Below are positions 49,028 through 57,532 of a stretch of DNA of 64,000 bases, piece by piece. A program made the translations under genes and the position numbers. This DNA is from Methanosarcina sp. ERenArc_MAG2 (lineage in GTDB: Archaea > Halobacteriota > Methanosarcinia > Methanosarcinales > Methanosarcinaceae). A model generated the notes under the pieces. It made no database searches, had not been told where the DNA came from, and was given only the letters and a program-made list of their open reading frames with translations. The stretch covers positions 682,001 through 746,000 of the forward strand of contig JAMXHR010000010.1 in NCBI GenBank assembly GCA_023955635.1. The letters are read 5' to 3'. How positions within the stretch are numbered: position 1 is the first letter of the stretch; each line of letters begins with the position of its first letter.

Positions 49028-50166
49028 TAGGAGTTACGCAGTTGGCTCTTGACATATCGTTTTTAACAACTTCCCATCCATACGAATTAATTTAATGTGT
49101 ATATTGGGTTATTTAAATATGCTGTCACTGCCCCTCTCCGAATTTTCATCGTACTTTCGAACCAGGATATCCCCGTTTTGATTCTTTGTAACTCCAGTCT
49201 AAGGAACGCTCTTAATGAGAACATTATATGTGCTCTTTGTGACTCTTCCTTTCTTGCCTGACATTTTTCGACCCCACAGAACTGCTTTATTCCTCTGTGG
49301 TATTCCTCAATTTTCCATGACTTCTTTGCCAACTCTTCACGTTTTGATTCATCCATATCCTGTACATCTGTAACCCAGTGTTGCGTGTCTCCATCTTTTG
49401 AAACTATCCTAAACACCTTTACAAATCCATATGCTTTGAGATGAACCACAAGTCCTTTTGGAGGAATCTCTACTGTTTCAAGTGGCACATTTCCCTTCTT
49501 ATCAGGATTTACCAAACGATTTTTCTTTAACCTTGTAAGGAAATGCCATTCTTTCTTCTTTATTGCTTTAAGGTTTTTCACACTTGCGTACCATGTATCA
49601 AACAAAACAAATTCGGGATTAAAACCACGTTCTTCGGCTTTGTCAAGCATATCGCGGAAATGGTCATTCTTTGTTTTGTCGTCTTCATCAATGTTATAAA
49701 TTCGAAAATCGATAGGTATAACAGTTGTACCGTCTGTCCAAACTAAGGTGACCAAACCTATCCCCTTTACAGCACGATGATGTTTTCCACTCCACATACG
49801 ACGAACAAAAGCCATTTCTTTTGCGTATGGTTTATCTAATGTTGAATCGTCAATAATTAGAAAGCCTTCTTCAGGCTTAACATGACTTTTTACTTCTTCC
49901 CATAATGCTTCTGTGTCTGGAGGTTGCCTTTGAAGGCAACGAGTGAAAGCATCGTGAGAAGGAGCATTAGCTACGATTGGATAACATCTAGCAGCTTCAG
50001 TACAGCTGAAAACGTTAGATGCCGCAATGAGAAAATTAATGAAATCAATGTCAATACACTTAGGTGGGTTTATATCCATAACTCCGTACGTTTTTGGGGA
50101 ACTATGGAGATATTAGTATATTTTAAATGATATTACTTTTTCGGCATTTCAAATGCGTAAGTCCTA
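49028..50166. mobile_element. DDE insertion sequence with GGACTTACGCA-type ends
   Basis: The 1139-bp element has inverted ends TAGGAGTTACGCAGTTG and CAAATGCGTAAGTCCTA and a 5-bp target duplication CATAT (49023-49027, 50167-50171). It carries one long transposase frame. Its ends match those of three small elements at 24714, 32346 and 39238. Confidence 0.82.
49087..50079 (-). CDS. DDE transposase (IS4/IS701-like)
   Basis: The 330-residue product has FLIIDDSTLDKPYAKEMAFVRRMWSG, EFVLFDTWYASVKNLKAIK and SWKIEEYHRGIKQFCGVEKCQAR, which fit the three acidic catalytic blocks (D, D, E) of the IS4/IS701 RNase H-fold transposases. The frame is complete, so this may be an active element. The family name is by pattern only. 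Confidence 0.8.
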   Translation of the reverse strand: MDINPPKCIDIDFINFLIAASNVFSCTEAARCYPIVANAPSHDAFTRCLQRQPPDTEALWEEVKSHVKPEEGFLIIDDSTLDKPYAKEMAFVRRMWSGKHHRAVKGIGLVTLVWTDGTTVIPIDFRIYNIDEDDKTKNDHFRDMLDKAEERGFNPEFVLFDTWYASVKNLKAIKKKEWHFLTRLKKNRLVNPDKKGNVPLETVEIPPKGLVVHLKAYGFVKVFRIVSKDGDTQHWVTDVQDMDESKREELAKKSWKIEEYHRGIKQFCGVEKCQARKEESQRAHIMFSLRAFLRLELQRIKTGISWFESTMKIRRGAVTAYLNNPIYTLN

Positions 50167-50407
50167 CATATAATAAATTTCACATACCTAATCACGTAAA
50201 TATATGTAGAAACGAATCTAAAAGGTTAGGACTATCGCTTGGGATAAGGATAGATATTTCCGGAGATTGCTTGCCGAAGGACCAGCTGCACATTAAGAAT
50301 CAGCGGATCGAAAAGCTAAACGAGAATATGCATAAGCAAGCGTCCATAATTAGTTAACCGATGACAAATGGAATATCGTTAACTTCACAAGTAGGTGAAT
50401 GAGAAAC

Positions 50408-50881
50408 ATGGCAGAACAGGTTAACATTTTTCGGGCCACGCCTGATCACGCAACCGAGATCTTAGTCCTTCAGAAGCTGGCATACCAGAGCGAAGCTCGT
50501 ATTTATAACGACTGGAACATACCCCCTCTGCTTCAGACCATTGAAGAAATCCAAGATGAGTTCAAAACCCATATGTTCCTCAAAGCTATCAGCGAGCACT
50601 TAATTGTAGGATCTGTGCGGGCTCGCATTATAGAAAATACTTGCTATATAGGTAAGCTGGTTGTTCACCCAAAATGGCAGAGCAGGGGAATAGGTACTCG
50701 CTTAGTGACAGAGATTGAGATAATTTATGGGGCAGTATCCAGGTTTGAATTGTTCACTGGGTCGCAAAGTGTAAAAAATCTTTACCTCTATCATAAATTG
50801 GGATACCAGGATTTTAGGCGAGAGTCACTGGGCGACCAGGTTGAACTGATATACCTGGAAAAGCTAATAGAAGGCCTGTAG
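50408..50881 (+). CDS. GNAT-family N-acetyltransferase
   Basis: From the ATG at 50408 (AGGTGA nine bases upstream) the 157-residue product has the GNAT fold: FRATPDHATEILVLQKLAY, GSVRARIIENTCYIGKLVVHPKWQSRGIGTRLV (motif A with the Q-x-x-G-x-G acetyl-CoA loop) and a C-terminal LYHKLGYQDF. It transfers an acetyl group to an amine; the target is unknown. The in-frame ATG nine bases earlier is too close to the ribosome binding site. Confidence 0.87.
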   Translation: MAEQVNIFRATPDHATEILVLQKLAYQSEARIYNDWNIPPLLQTIEEIQDEFKTHMFLKAISEHLIVGSVRARIIENTCYIGKLVVHPKWQSRGIGTRLVTEIEIIYGAVSRFELFTGSQSVKNLYLYHKLGYQDFRRESLGDQVELIYLEKLIEGL

Positions 50882-51051
50882 GAATCAAAACTCGATACAG
50901 ATATAGAATAGGCCAATAATATAGACCTTTTTTCGAATCCGCATATAAAAGGCTAACAAGCGTAGCTATTGACATGTCTATCCCGGGCCCTTCTACGTGC
51001 GTATAACTCCTGCTGATGATTCTACTAAAATATGGAGATATATGAATTTTG

Positions 51052-51791
51052 GGCATTGTTAACTAAACATAGTTAACTCTTTATTTCTGTATTTCATCAA
51101 TAGAAGAACCGAGTACTTTAGCATTTCAAGACTCTTAGTATAACACTTTGTTTTTCTTCTTAATCTTGCTAGGAAGTGCCTCAATATGCTGTTATATCCT
51201 TCAACTGTATACGTTTCTGCTTTGGATTGAGTATGAATCGTTTCAGGAAGGAACTCTGCATATGCCCTCCAGTGATCTGTCATCACTTCTCCAATCTCTT
51301 TCTTCTCTAATTTTTCCCAGAGTAGTTGTCCAGTTTCCGTTCCTCTGCTACCAAAAGAACAGTTGATGAACTTTTTCCCAACTCTATCAACAGCAATCCA
51401 GATCCAGCAATATTTTTTTGTTACCGATGTAAGTATGCATTTCATCCATTTCAACAATAGATATCTCATTTTCACTTTTTAGGTCCTCTAACCCCTGACC
51501 AAATTTCTTTATCCATTTTTGGACAGAAACATGACTTACCCCTAAAAATCGTCCTATTGAGCGAAAGCCCAATTCTTCAAGGTAGAGTTGTAAAGCCTGT
51601 CTTTTTACAGAAGCGGAAAAAGCAGTTGATTTCAGCTCTACTGTATAGTTATAGCCACAAGCAGAGCATTTGTATCGTTGACGCCCGCCAACTATACCAT
51701 TCTTTTTGTGACTGGAACTATTACATTTTGGGCAATTCATGCAGAAATATAGGTTATAAGTATTATATATCTATTTTTGTTTACCAATGCC
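51052..51791. mobile_element. IS1-family element, copy B, no target duplication
   Basis: The 740-bp element has inverted ends GGCATTG and CAATGCC and matches copy A at 21051-23115 outside the insertion there. The flanks (GAATTTTG on the left, CTCGTGAA on the right) do not form a direct duplication. The right end is fused to the 3' part of the pscS gene, so a neighbouring deletion or rearrangement probably happened here. Confidence 0.82.
51059..51740 (-). CDS. IS1-family transposase (two frames, shift at an A-run)
   Basis: The first frame (51387-51740) gives the zinc finger and helix-turn-helix; the second (51059-51475) gives YCWIWIAVDRVGKKF, VMTDHWRAYAEFLPE and the C-terminal part with KSLEMLKYSVLLLMKYRN. 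The overlap includes the seven-A run near 51412-51418 (plus strand T-run), where copy A has eight. IS1 elements elsewhere make the full enzyme by -1 frameshifting at such a run, so this could be natural, but the two copies differ in length so at least one cannot fit the same shift. Confidence 0.75.
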
Positions 51792-51792
51792 C

Positions 51793-53124
51793 TCGTGAAA
51801 AGTATCAACTACATAGCGAACTTTTTCCCATGAAAGTCCGTATGTGTTCAATTTCCATACGCGTGTAGCTCCTGCAAATTCTCCGACAATGCCCCCTTGC
51901 CTGAGAGTTCGTCTGAAAGGAAGAAACCTCTACGCTTATGCTCCTGTGCTATAATATCGAAGTTACCACTTGTGTCTATTTTAGAGAGATTATGCTTGCG
52001 TGGGTACTCAGAGACAACTCTGCTGCCGTCTATAGCAAGTAAACCATCAATCAGATAGTTCGATTTTTTCAGCTTGTCTTCCCAGTTATTTACTCTCTTC
52101 CTGACAGCAGGGAAAGAAGCCATCATACCTATCAGTGTCGAACCCATCAATGTGCAGCCGAGCATCTCGACTTCTTTTACGCCAAACTTGCGTTTGGTGA
52201 GATCACCCGTCATTTGAGTAGTACGGAATACCCTGGAGGCCCATTCCTCGGTTGTTGCCAGCACTCCGGAGGGAGCAGGAGATGCCATGCTTTTATGACC
52301 TGAACCGACTCTACGAAATCCGCACCAATATCCTTTCCATTGACTGGCCTGACCCCAACAGTATATGCCCCATTGTACAGGAAAGGAATATCATATTGGT
52401 GTGCAACTTTTGCAATGCCTTTTACATCATGTTCATTGGCATACTGGTAATCAAAGTGATCGATCATCACCAGTACATGTAGTTTGCCTGTTTCCTGCTT
52501 AATTTCTTCAATCTTCTCAGCAGTAGCATCTGCTGTTACGAGCTTATGCTCGTCCAGGGGCACTTCCCTTACTATTCCTCCTGCTTCTTCCACAGCTAGG
52601 AACTCTGTATAGTGAGCCAGGGATGAAACAACTACAGAATCACCTTTATTGACCAGAGTGAAGGCTACTGCCTGAAAACCTCTCCTTGCACCGGGCACTA
52701 CGCGAGCAACATCCATGTTAACAAAGTTAGCCAGTTGTTCATGAAACGGAGCGATGGGTGGACTGGTTATCTTGTCCAGCCTGAAGGGTCTGCGGCAGGC
52801 ATCACAGGTAGAATAGCCGTCGCCATATGCTATGAGGGCTTTTCGTGCTTCCGGTGTAAGCCGTCCGGCTGCCTGGATTGGCTGTATATTGATATACGTC
52901 TCTTCTCTTGACCTGATATCAATAGTACCAGCTATCTTTCTGACTTCTGGTATTCCGGTACCTTTCTCTATATCATCCAGAATTTTTCTGATTCTGTTTA
53001 CTCCTTCCTTAATGGAGTGTTCCTCTTCTGAATTTGTGATATTTGGAAGTGTTTGTCTAAGGGTCTCCCTAATATCTTCAAGGGCAAAAAGTGCCTCAAA
53101 TGTTTTTTGTGTTCTTATATCCAT
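51793..53124 (-). pseudogene. pscS: Sep-tRNA:Cys-tRNA synthase, frameshifted and 3' truncated
   Basis: The translation is the SepCysS family: GDGYSTCDACRRPFRLDKITSPPIAPFHEQLANFVNMDVARVVPGARRGFQAVAF, VLVMIDHFDYQYANEHDVKGIAKVA and, in the second frame, GSGHKSMASPAPSGVLATTEEWASRVFRTTQ, whose Lys binds pyridoxal phosphate. The enzyme turns phosphoseryl-tRNA(Cys) into cysteinyl-tRNA(Cys) in methanogens. Two frameshifts break it: near 52285-52300 (one base missing or two extra, not in a homopolymer) and in a five-G run near 51892-51896, after which IVGEFAGATRVWKLNTYGLSWEKVRYVVDTFHE restores the end. The last codons are provided by the IS1 end, so the natural C-terminus is lost. The ATG at 53122-53124 starts 12 bases after the tRNA-Cys. 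Confidence 0.75.
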
Positions 53125-53136
53125 ATATTACCCCTA

Positions 53137-53209
53137 AGCCAGAGCCCGGAATCAAACCGGGTTGAAATGGATCTGTAGATCCATCGCGTAGCCTTTCCGC
53201 CACTCTGAC
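53137..53209 (-). tRNA. tRNA-Cys gene, probably non-functional
   Basis: On the minus strand a cloverleaf can be drawn: acceptor GTCAGAG/CTCTGGC (seven pairs, one G-U), D stem GCG/CGC, anticodon stem ATGGA/TCCAT, T stem CCCGG/CCGGG, and discriminator U73, which with the sequence in the D arm marks tRNA-Cys. The anticodon loop has eight bases, TCTACAGA, where tRNA-Cys should have seven with GCA; the nearest reading gives anticodon ACA plus one extra T. The T-loop is TTTGATT, so the invariant C56 is T. No CCA is encoded. These changes make normal charging and decoding unlikely. Confidence 0.6.
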
Positions 53210-53215
53210 AATAAT

Positions 53216-53467
53216 CTGACTTTCCGCAGATGTCCTTTCAATTTTCATAATTTTTCCTGCTATCGTTTTTTCTGAAAACCGACTTGGTTACTCAAAATGT
53301 GTTTTTGAATTTTTTCCAAAACTTTCGACCTTTTGCCTTCATTTAGGACTTATAGCAGCCATTTTCTTAAGCTTCAGTAAAGATAATAACTGCAAATTTT
53401 CGAATATTTCTCCAAAAACGATAACAGGAAAAATGTTATTTTTTTGAAGACATCTGCGGAAAGTCAG
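53216..53467. mobile_element. 252-bp inverted-repeat element, copy 2
   Basis: Apparently identical to 33393-33644, with the same CTGACTTTCCGCAGATGTC ends. ATAAT flanks it on both sides. It stands only six bases upstream of the tRNA-Cys, so it separates the tRNA/pscS unit from its original promoter. Confidence 0.8.
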
Positions 53468-53577
53468 ATAATATATTTACAATTATGAACTGGAAACATA
53501 TGATACTCATTACTGATATTCAATAATATATTTACAATTACGAACTGGCAACATATGATACTCATTATTAATATTCA
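53468..53577. repeat. Tandem repeat, two 55-bp units
   Basis: Units beginning ATAATATATTTACAATTA at 53468 and 53523 are about 90 percent identical. The second covers the end of the BlaI-like regulator, so the gene end itself has been duplicated. Confidence 0.7.
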
Positions 53578-53905
53578 AAAATAAGTTTTAAGTCAAAAGA
53601 CAATTCAAATATCTCTATGGTTTGAGATTTTGTGATAGTGTTTGCTGTGTTGTCCATAGACTCTGTTGCAGAATACAGATATCTTACTCTCTGGCCGTTT
53701 TTACCTACTTCTCCTTTGCATAACCGGCTTTTACAAGCCTGTCCAGGGTTCCGGCCACGCTGGATAAGGGAACACCTGTTTTTTCGGTTATTTCAAGTGT
53801 TGTTGACTTCTCATTTGTCCACAAAACCTCCATAAGTTAAGCTTCAATGGGGCTGAAAAACTTGGTCAGTCTTTCATTGGAGAGGTTTATCCGATCTAAT
53901 TTCAC
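53568..53905 (-). pseudogene. BlaI/MecI-type winged-helix regulator, broken
   Basis: From a GTG at 53903-53905 the translation reads MKLDRINLSNERLTKFFSPIEA, then TAA (53837-53839), then LMEVLWTNEKSTTLEITEKTGVPLSSVAGTLDRLVKAGY and, after a one-base shift, GKNGQRVRYLYSATESM to a stop at 53568-53570. The LSPxE...LMEVLW start and winged helix are those of the BlaI/MecI/CopY family, which repress genes by binding TACA-type dyads. A matching dyad stands six bases upstream. Total about 112 residues if repaired. The TAA indicates a true pseudogene or a recent loss. Confidence 0.6.
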
Positions 53906-53910
53906 CGTGT

Positions 53911-53929
53911 GTTTACAACTGCTGTAAAC
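53911..53929. promoter_or_regulatory. Dyad operator next to the BlaI-like regulator
   Basis: GTTTACA, five bases, TGTAAAC: a perfect 7+7 dyad with the TACA/TGTA core typical of BlaI/MecI operators. It ends six bases upstream of the regulator's GTG, so the protein would repress its own gene. Binding is inferred, not shown. Confidence 0.5.
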
Positions 53930-54155
53930 AAATATAAGCCTTATAATCGCCGGTTTTTAGTCAGATATGTTTGCAGTTATAGTCGCCTCTTTATATGATG
54001 CAACTTTTATATTTTTAAGATAATTATATTAAGAGCTGATCCAAAAATTTGAGATTCAGTCTCTGAATCTCGTATTCGGAATAATGAATCAAGGTTTCGG
54101 ATCATAAAAATTATTTCTGAAACTCTTAATGACTGAGAATAAAATTTCACCGTGT

Positions 54156-54174
54156 GTTTACAACTGCTGTAAAC
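54156..54174. promoter_or_regulatory. Second copy of the dyad operator
   Basis: The same GTTTACA-N5-TGTAAAC dyad, carried by the 245-bp duplication. It is about 330 bp upstream of the small membrane protein gene at 54500. Confidence 0.45.
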
Positions 54175-54499
54175 AAATATAAGCCTTATAATCGCCGGTT
54201 TTTAGTCAGATATGTTTGCAGTTATAGTCGCCTCTTTATATGATGCAACTTTTATATTTTTAAGATAATTATATTAAGAGCTGATCCAAAAATTTGAGAT
54301 TCAGTCTCTGAATCTCGTATTCGGAATAATGAATCAAGGTTTCGGATCATAAAAATTATTTCTGAAACTCTTAATGACTGAGAATAAAATTGGTTTTTGG
54401 ATGAGTTCGAGAATTGGAGAAAAAAGCTAAAATATACGTTTATTTCCATAGTAAGCTTTTATGGTAATTTATTTATATGTGCGATATTAATAATATATT

Positions 54500-54658
54500 A
54501 TGTCTTCGTTGGTCGGTAATGCTGAATCCCTTAGCCAACAAATTCCTACGGATCTAGCTTTTGAATATGCCATTATTTTAATGGGCATTGGATTAGTGAT
54601 GCTATTCTTTTTGATTTTCACTCTGCATCATGATATTCGGAACAAACCAAATATCTAG
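54500..54658 (+). CDS. Small membrane protein, 52 residues
   Basis: An ATG at 54500 opens 52 codons ending at TAG 54656-54658. The product has a polar start (MSSLVGNAES) and one strong transmembrane segment (AIILMGIGLVMLFFLIF) with HHD near the end. There is no clear ribosome binding site, so it may be translated from a leaderless transcript. It is divergent from the regulator with the two operator copies between them, so it is the natural target gene. Family unknown. Confidence 0.5.
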   Translation: MSSLVGNAESLSQQIPTDLAFEYAIILMGIGLVMLFFLIFTLHHDIRNKPNI

Positions 54659-55002
54659 GATCTTTTATTTTCCGCAGGCTTTTCAGGCTATAGCTCTCAA
54701 TTATCTACTCTTTTTATATTCGAAGATATGAATGGGAGTATATCTCATTCATGAAGTACTATAAACCGATCGCGAGTCATCTGAGTTTGGATGCCAAAAA
54801 ACAGGCCGATTTGCGATAAATATTCAAAAATCTTCACATCAAGGGATGTTCTATAATCTAAAGTCAACAAATTCAAATATCTCAAAATCATCTCTAGTGC
54901 ACCGATTCCAAAACGAATCCATTAATGAAAGAAAAAATTCATTGATCAATGGACAGATTTAAAGGTGCAGGTTTGTGAGTGTATTTTGGAATCGAAGCAC
55001 TA
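54659..55002. other. Intergenic region
   Basis: About 340 bp between the small membrane protein and the IS630 element. No gene is visible. It includes a TATATCTCATTCATGAAG stretch and a run of AT-rich sequence only. Confidence 0.35.
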
Positions 55003-56174
55003 GTGTCGTGGCAATTTAATTATTTCACATAATACTTTGACATTTTCTCATCTGCATTCTTCCTCGTAAATTTCCATTCTATTTTCTTTTTGTGTTCATT
55101 CCTTCTCTTTGCCCATGCATTCACTTCGCGGGTAATTTTCTCCATATCACCGATCCTTCTGTCTGTACATTCAATATCCATCACATTGATCTCTATTTCT
55201 GCTGCATTAAGCCAACTTGCATGTTTTGGCGTAAAATGGAATTCTATCTTGTCCAGAATCTGTTTTGCTTCCTCTTCACTGAATGTTTCGTAGAAGGACT
55301 TTTCTTTATGGATGTTGAGATTATCCGTAACCAGTCGGATGACTTCAGCTTCAGAATATTCTTCGGTAACGAGAATTTTCACGAATTGTGCAAAATCCTT
55401 CATAGTTCTTCTTTTGGTTACCTGAGTCACCCTTTTTCCTGCTTTGAACTCTACTGCCATGAATATGTTTGCTGTTTTATTTCTGACATATTCATAATCA
55501 TATTTTTCTGAACTTCCAGGCTTCATAGGAATGGGAATTCTCTTATCTCCAAGCAGTTGCTTTGGTTTCTCGTCAAGACAGATAATAGGGTTTTTAGGGT
55601 CGTAATCCTCTTCGTACAGATTAAGAATGTCGTACATCCTGTCTCTATATTCGGTATCAATCGTCTGAATGCACCATATACGTCTTAACCAGGGTTTAGT
55701 TTTGCTTTTTTAGAATAAGCCTGATGCTCTCTTTGTTTATTGTTTCAAATCCTTCTTTTTTCTTCAGTTCTTCAGTAAGCAGTGTAAGCGACCATCTCTT
55801 GCTTCCATCGGGAGAACTGGTACATGCGAGCGCAATTATTTCTGCAACATGTTTTTCGGTGTATTTTATAGGTTGACCAGGTCGTGGTTTGTCAAAAAGA
55901 GAACTCGGAAGACCTTCTTCAACTTATCGTTTCCTGATATTAAAAGTAGTATTCCTGGAAATACCTAATGTTTTCGCTATCTTTGTACCTGTTTTATGCT
56001 GGTTTGAAAGGAGGAGGACACGTGCTCTGGTGATTTCTCGTGCACTTTTATGTCCTTTTCTCACAAAGTCAAGAAGGAAATTTACCTCGTGATCTTCAAG
56101 GTTAATAGTAAGCATGAAGATGTAAAGGGATTCAGAGCTTATAAAGTTAACAAAGAATTAAATTTTCGCGACAC
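55003..56174. mobile_element. IS630-family element, first of two abutting copies
   Basis: The 1172-bp element starts GTGTCGTGGCAATTT and ends AAATTTTCGCGACAC, flanked by TA at 55001-55002 and 56175-56176. The TA on the right is shared with the next IS630 element. Confidence 0.8.
55020..56115 (-). pseudogene. IS630-family transposase, broken
   Basis: The helix-turn-helix N-terminus (GHKSAREITRARVLLLSNQHKTGTKIAKTLGISRNTTFNIRKR) is followed by an in-frame TAA (55924-55926), then VEEGLPSSLFDKPRPGQP, and after a shift in the A-run near 55706-55711, KTKPWLRRIWCIQ, CLDEKPKQLLG, VTDNLNIHKEKSF and FTPKHASWLNAAEIE, which carry the catalytic Asp/Asp/Glu. The nonsense codon shows it is no longer active on its own. 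Confidence 0.75.
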
Positions 56175-56246
56175 TAGTGTCGGGTCAACCTTAAAATGTC
56201 GTAATATTTATCTTGTATCTTATTCATAAATAATCTTAGGGATTAC

Positions 56247-57507
56247 TTATGAATAGATACACTGTGACACTTACTAAAGATGAGCGTGAAGTTCTTTGTG
56301 AACTTACCTCAACTGGTAATCACAACTCTCAAAAAATTCTCAATGCTCTGATCTTACTTAGAGCCTATCCGAAAAGTGTTGTTACCTACCGTAACTTTTA
56401 CAATTGACAATATGTACAACCGGAAAGGATGCCGATATTATAGATCAATCGTAACTTTTCAACATGCGTTAATGACTTTTCGGATAGGCTCTTAATTGTG
56501 ATAAAGGTGAATAGAATGTTGACCATTCAACTAATGAAGAAATCTCACGTATCCTGAACATCAGTATGAGAAAAATTGATCGCGTAAAAAAGCGATTTGT
56601 TGAGGAAGGTCTTGAAGTTGCCCTTTATGGAAAAAAAGAAATCGGATTTATACTAAAAAAGTTGATGGTGATTTTGAAGCCCATTTAGTTGCCCTTAGTT
56701 GCAGCGAACCCCTGAAGGTTTTGCAAGATGGTCTTTGAGATTGTTAGCTGATCAGGTTATAGAGCTTGGCTATATCGAGAACATCTCCCATGAGACAGTA
56801 CGTCTTATATTAAAAAAACGAAATCAAACCCTGGCAAAGGACAGGATGGGTAATTCCCCCGAAACAGAACAGTAGCTTTGTTGCAAATATGGAAATGGTT
56901 CTTGATGTTTATAAGCGCCCATTTGATCCACGAAATCCTGTTGTATGTATGGACGAATCCCCAAAACAACTGATCGCAGAGGATTCCTGTCCCCTGTTCA
57001 CCTGGGAAACCAGCCAGGTATGATTATGAATACAAACGTTGTGGAATGTGTAATATATTCATCGCCTGTGAACCGTTGTCAGGAAAACGCGTGGTGAGAA
57101 TTACGGAAAGAAAAACCAAGCGAGATTGGGCTTGTTTTCTGGAAGAAATTGCACTTCAACAGGAAAATGCAGATAAAATTACGCTGGTAATGGACAATCT
57201 AAACACACATATTCCAGGATCTCTCTATGAAATGTTTCCACCAGCAAAGGCGACAGCACTGTGGGATAGATTTGAGTTTGTGTACACACCAAAACATGGA
57301 AGCTGGTTGAATATGGCAGAGATTGAATTGAATGTACTTACAGCTCAATGTTTAAAACAGAGAATGGATAATATCGAAGTTGTTAAGAAAGAAGTATTGG
57401 CTTGGCAAAAGGTCAGAAACAACAAAAATTCAAAGGTTAACTGGCAATTCACAACAGAAAATGCAAGGATAAAATTATCATGTCTTTATCCGACACTTGA
57501 GGATTGA
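56247..57507 (+). pseudogene. IS630-family transposase, heavily decayed
   Basis: The start MNRYTVTLTKDEREVLCEL is cut by the small element at 56361-56491. After it come EISRILNISMRKIDRVKKRFVEEGL, RWSLRLLADQVIELGYIENISHETVRLIL, CMDESPKQLIAED and MCNIFIACEPLSGKRVVRITERKTKRDW with MDNLNTHIPGSLYE and TPKHGSWLNMAEIELN, the IS630 catalytic blocks. At least four frame changes separate these, so it is a true remnant. Confidence 0.72.
56361..56491. mobile_element. 131-bp miniature element inside an IS630 transposase
   Basis: Ends GAGCCTATCCGAAAAG and its exact reverse complement CTTTTCGGATAGGCTC, 16 bp each. TTA on both sides may be the target duplication. No gene inside. A partial copy is at 15691-15821. 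Confidence 0.75.
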
Positions 57508-57532
57508 CTCGACACTATATTAACCTTAGTTT

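Larger units (their letters stand above)
53898..54387. repeat. Tandem duplication, two 245-bp units
   Basis: The units at 53898-54142 and 54143-54387 are essentially identical. Each contains the dyad GTTTACAACTGCTGTAAAC and an AT-rich promoter-like stretch. The duplication lies between the broken regulator (left) and a 52-residue membrane protein gene (right). Confidence 0.88.
56177..57515. mobile_element. IS630-family element, second of two abutting copies
   Basis: Starts GTGTCGGGTCAACC and ends GGATTGACTCGACAC, with TA on both sides (56175-56176, 57516-57517). It is longer than usual because a 131-bp element is inserted at 56361. Confidence 0.78.

Noticed and set aside
53137..53209. tRNA read as amber suppressor or tRNA-Pyl because CTA occurs in the loop
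   Set aside because: CTA is not in the anticodon position in any folding with a five-pair stem, and U73 plus the arms match tRNA-Cys, not the compact tRNA-Pyl.
54252..54449. 65-codon minus-strand frame
   Set aside because: It lies inside the 245-bp tandem duplication and is not conserved between the two units as a gene.
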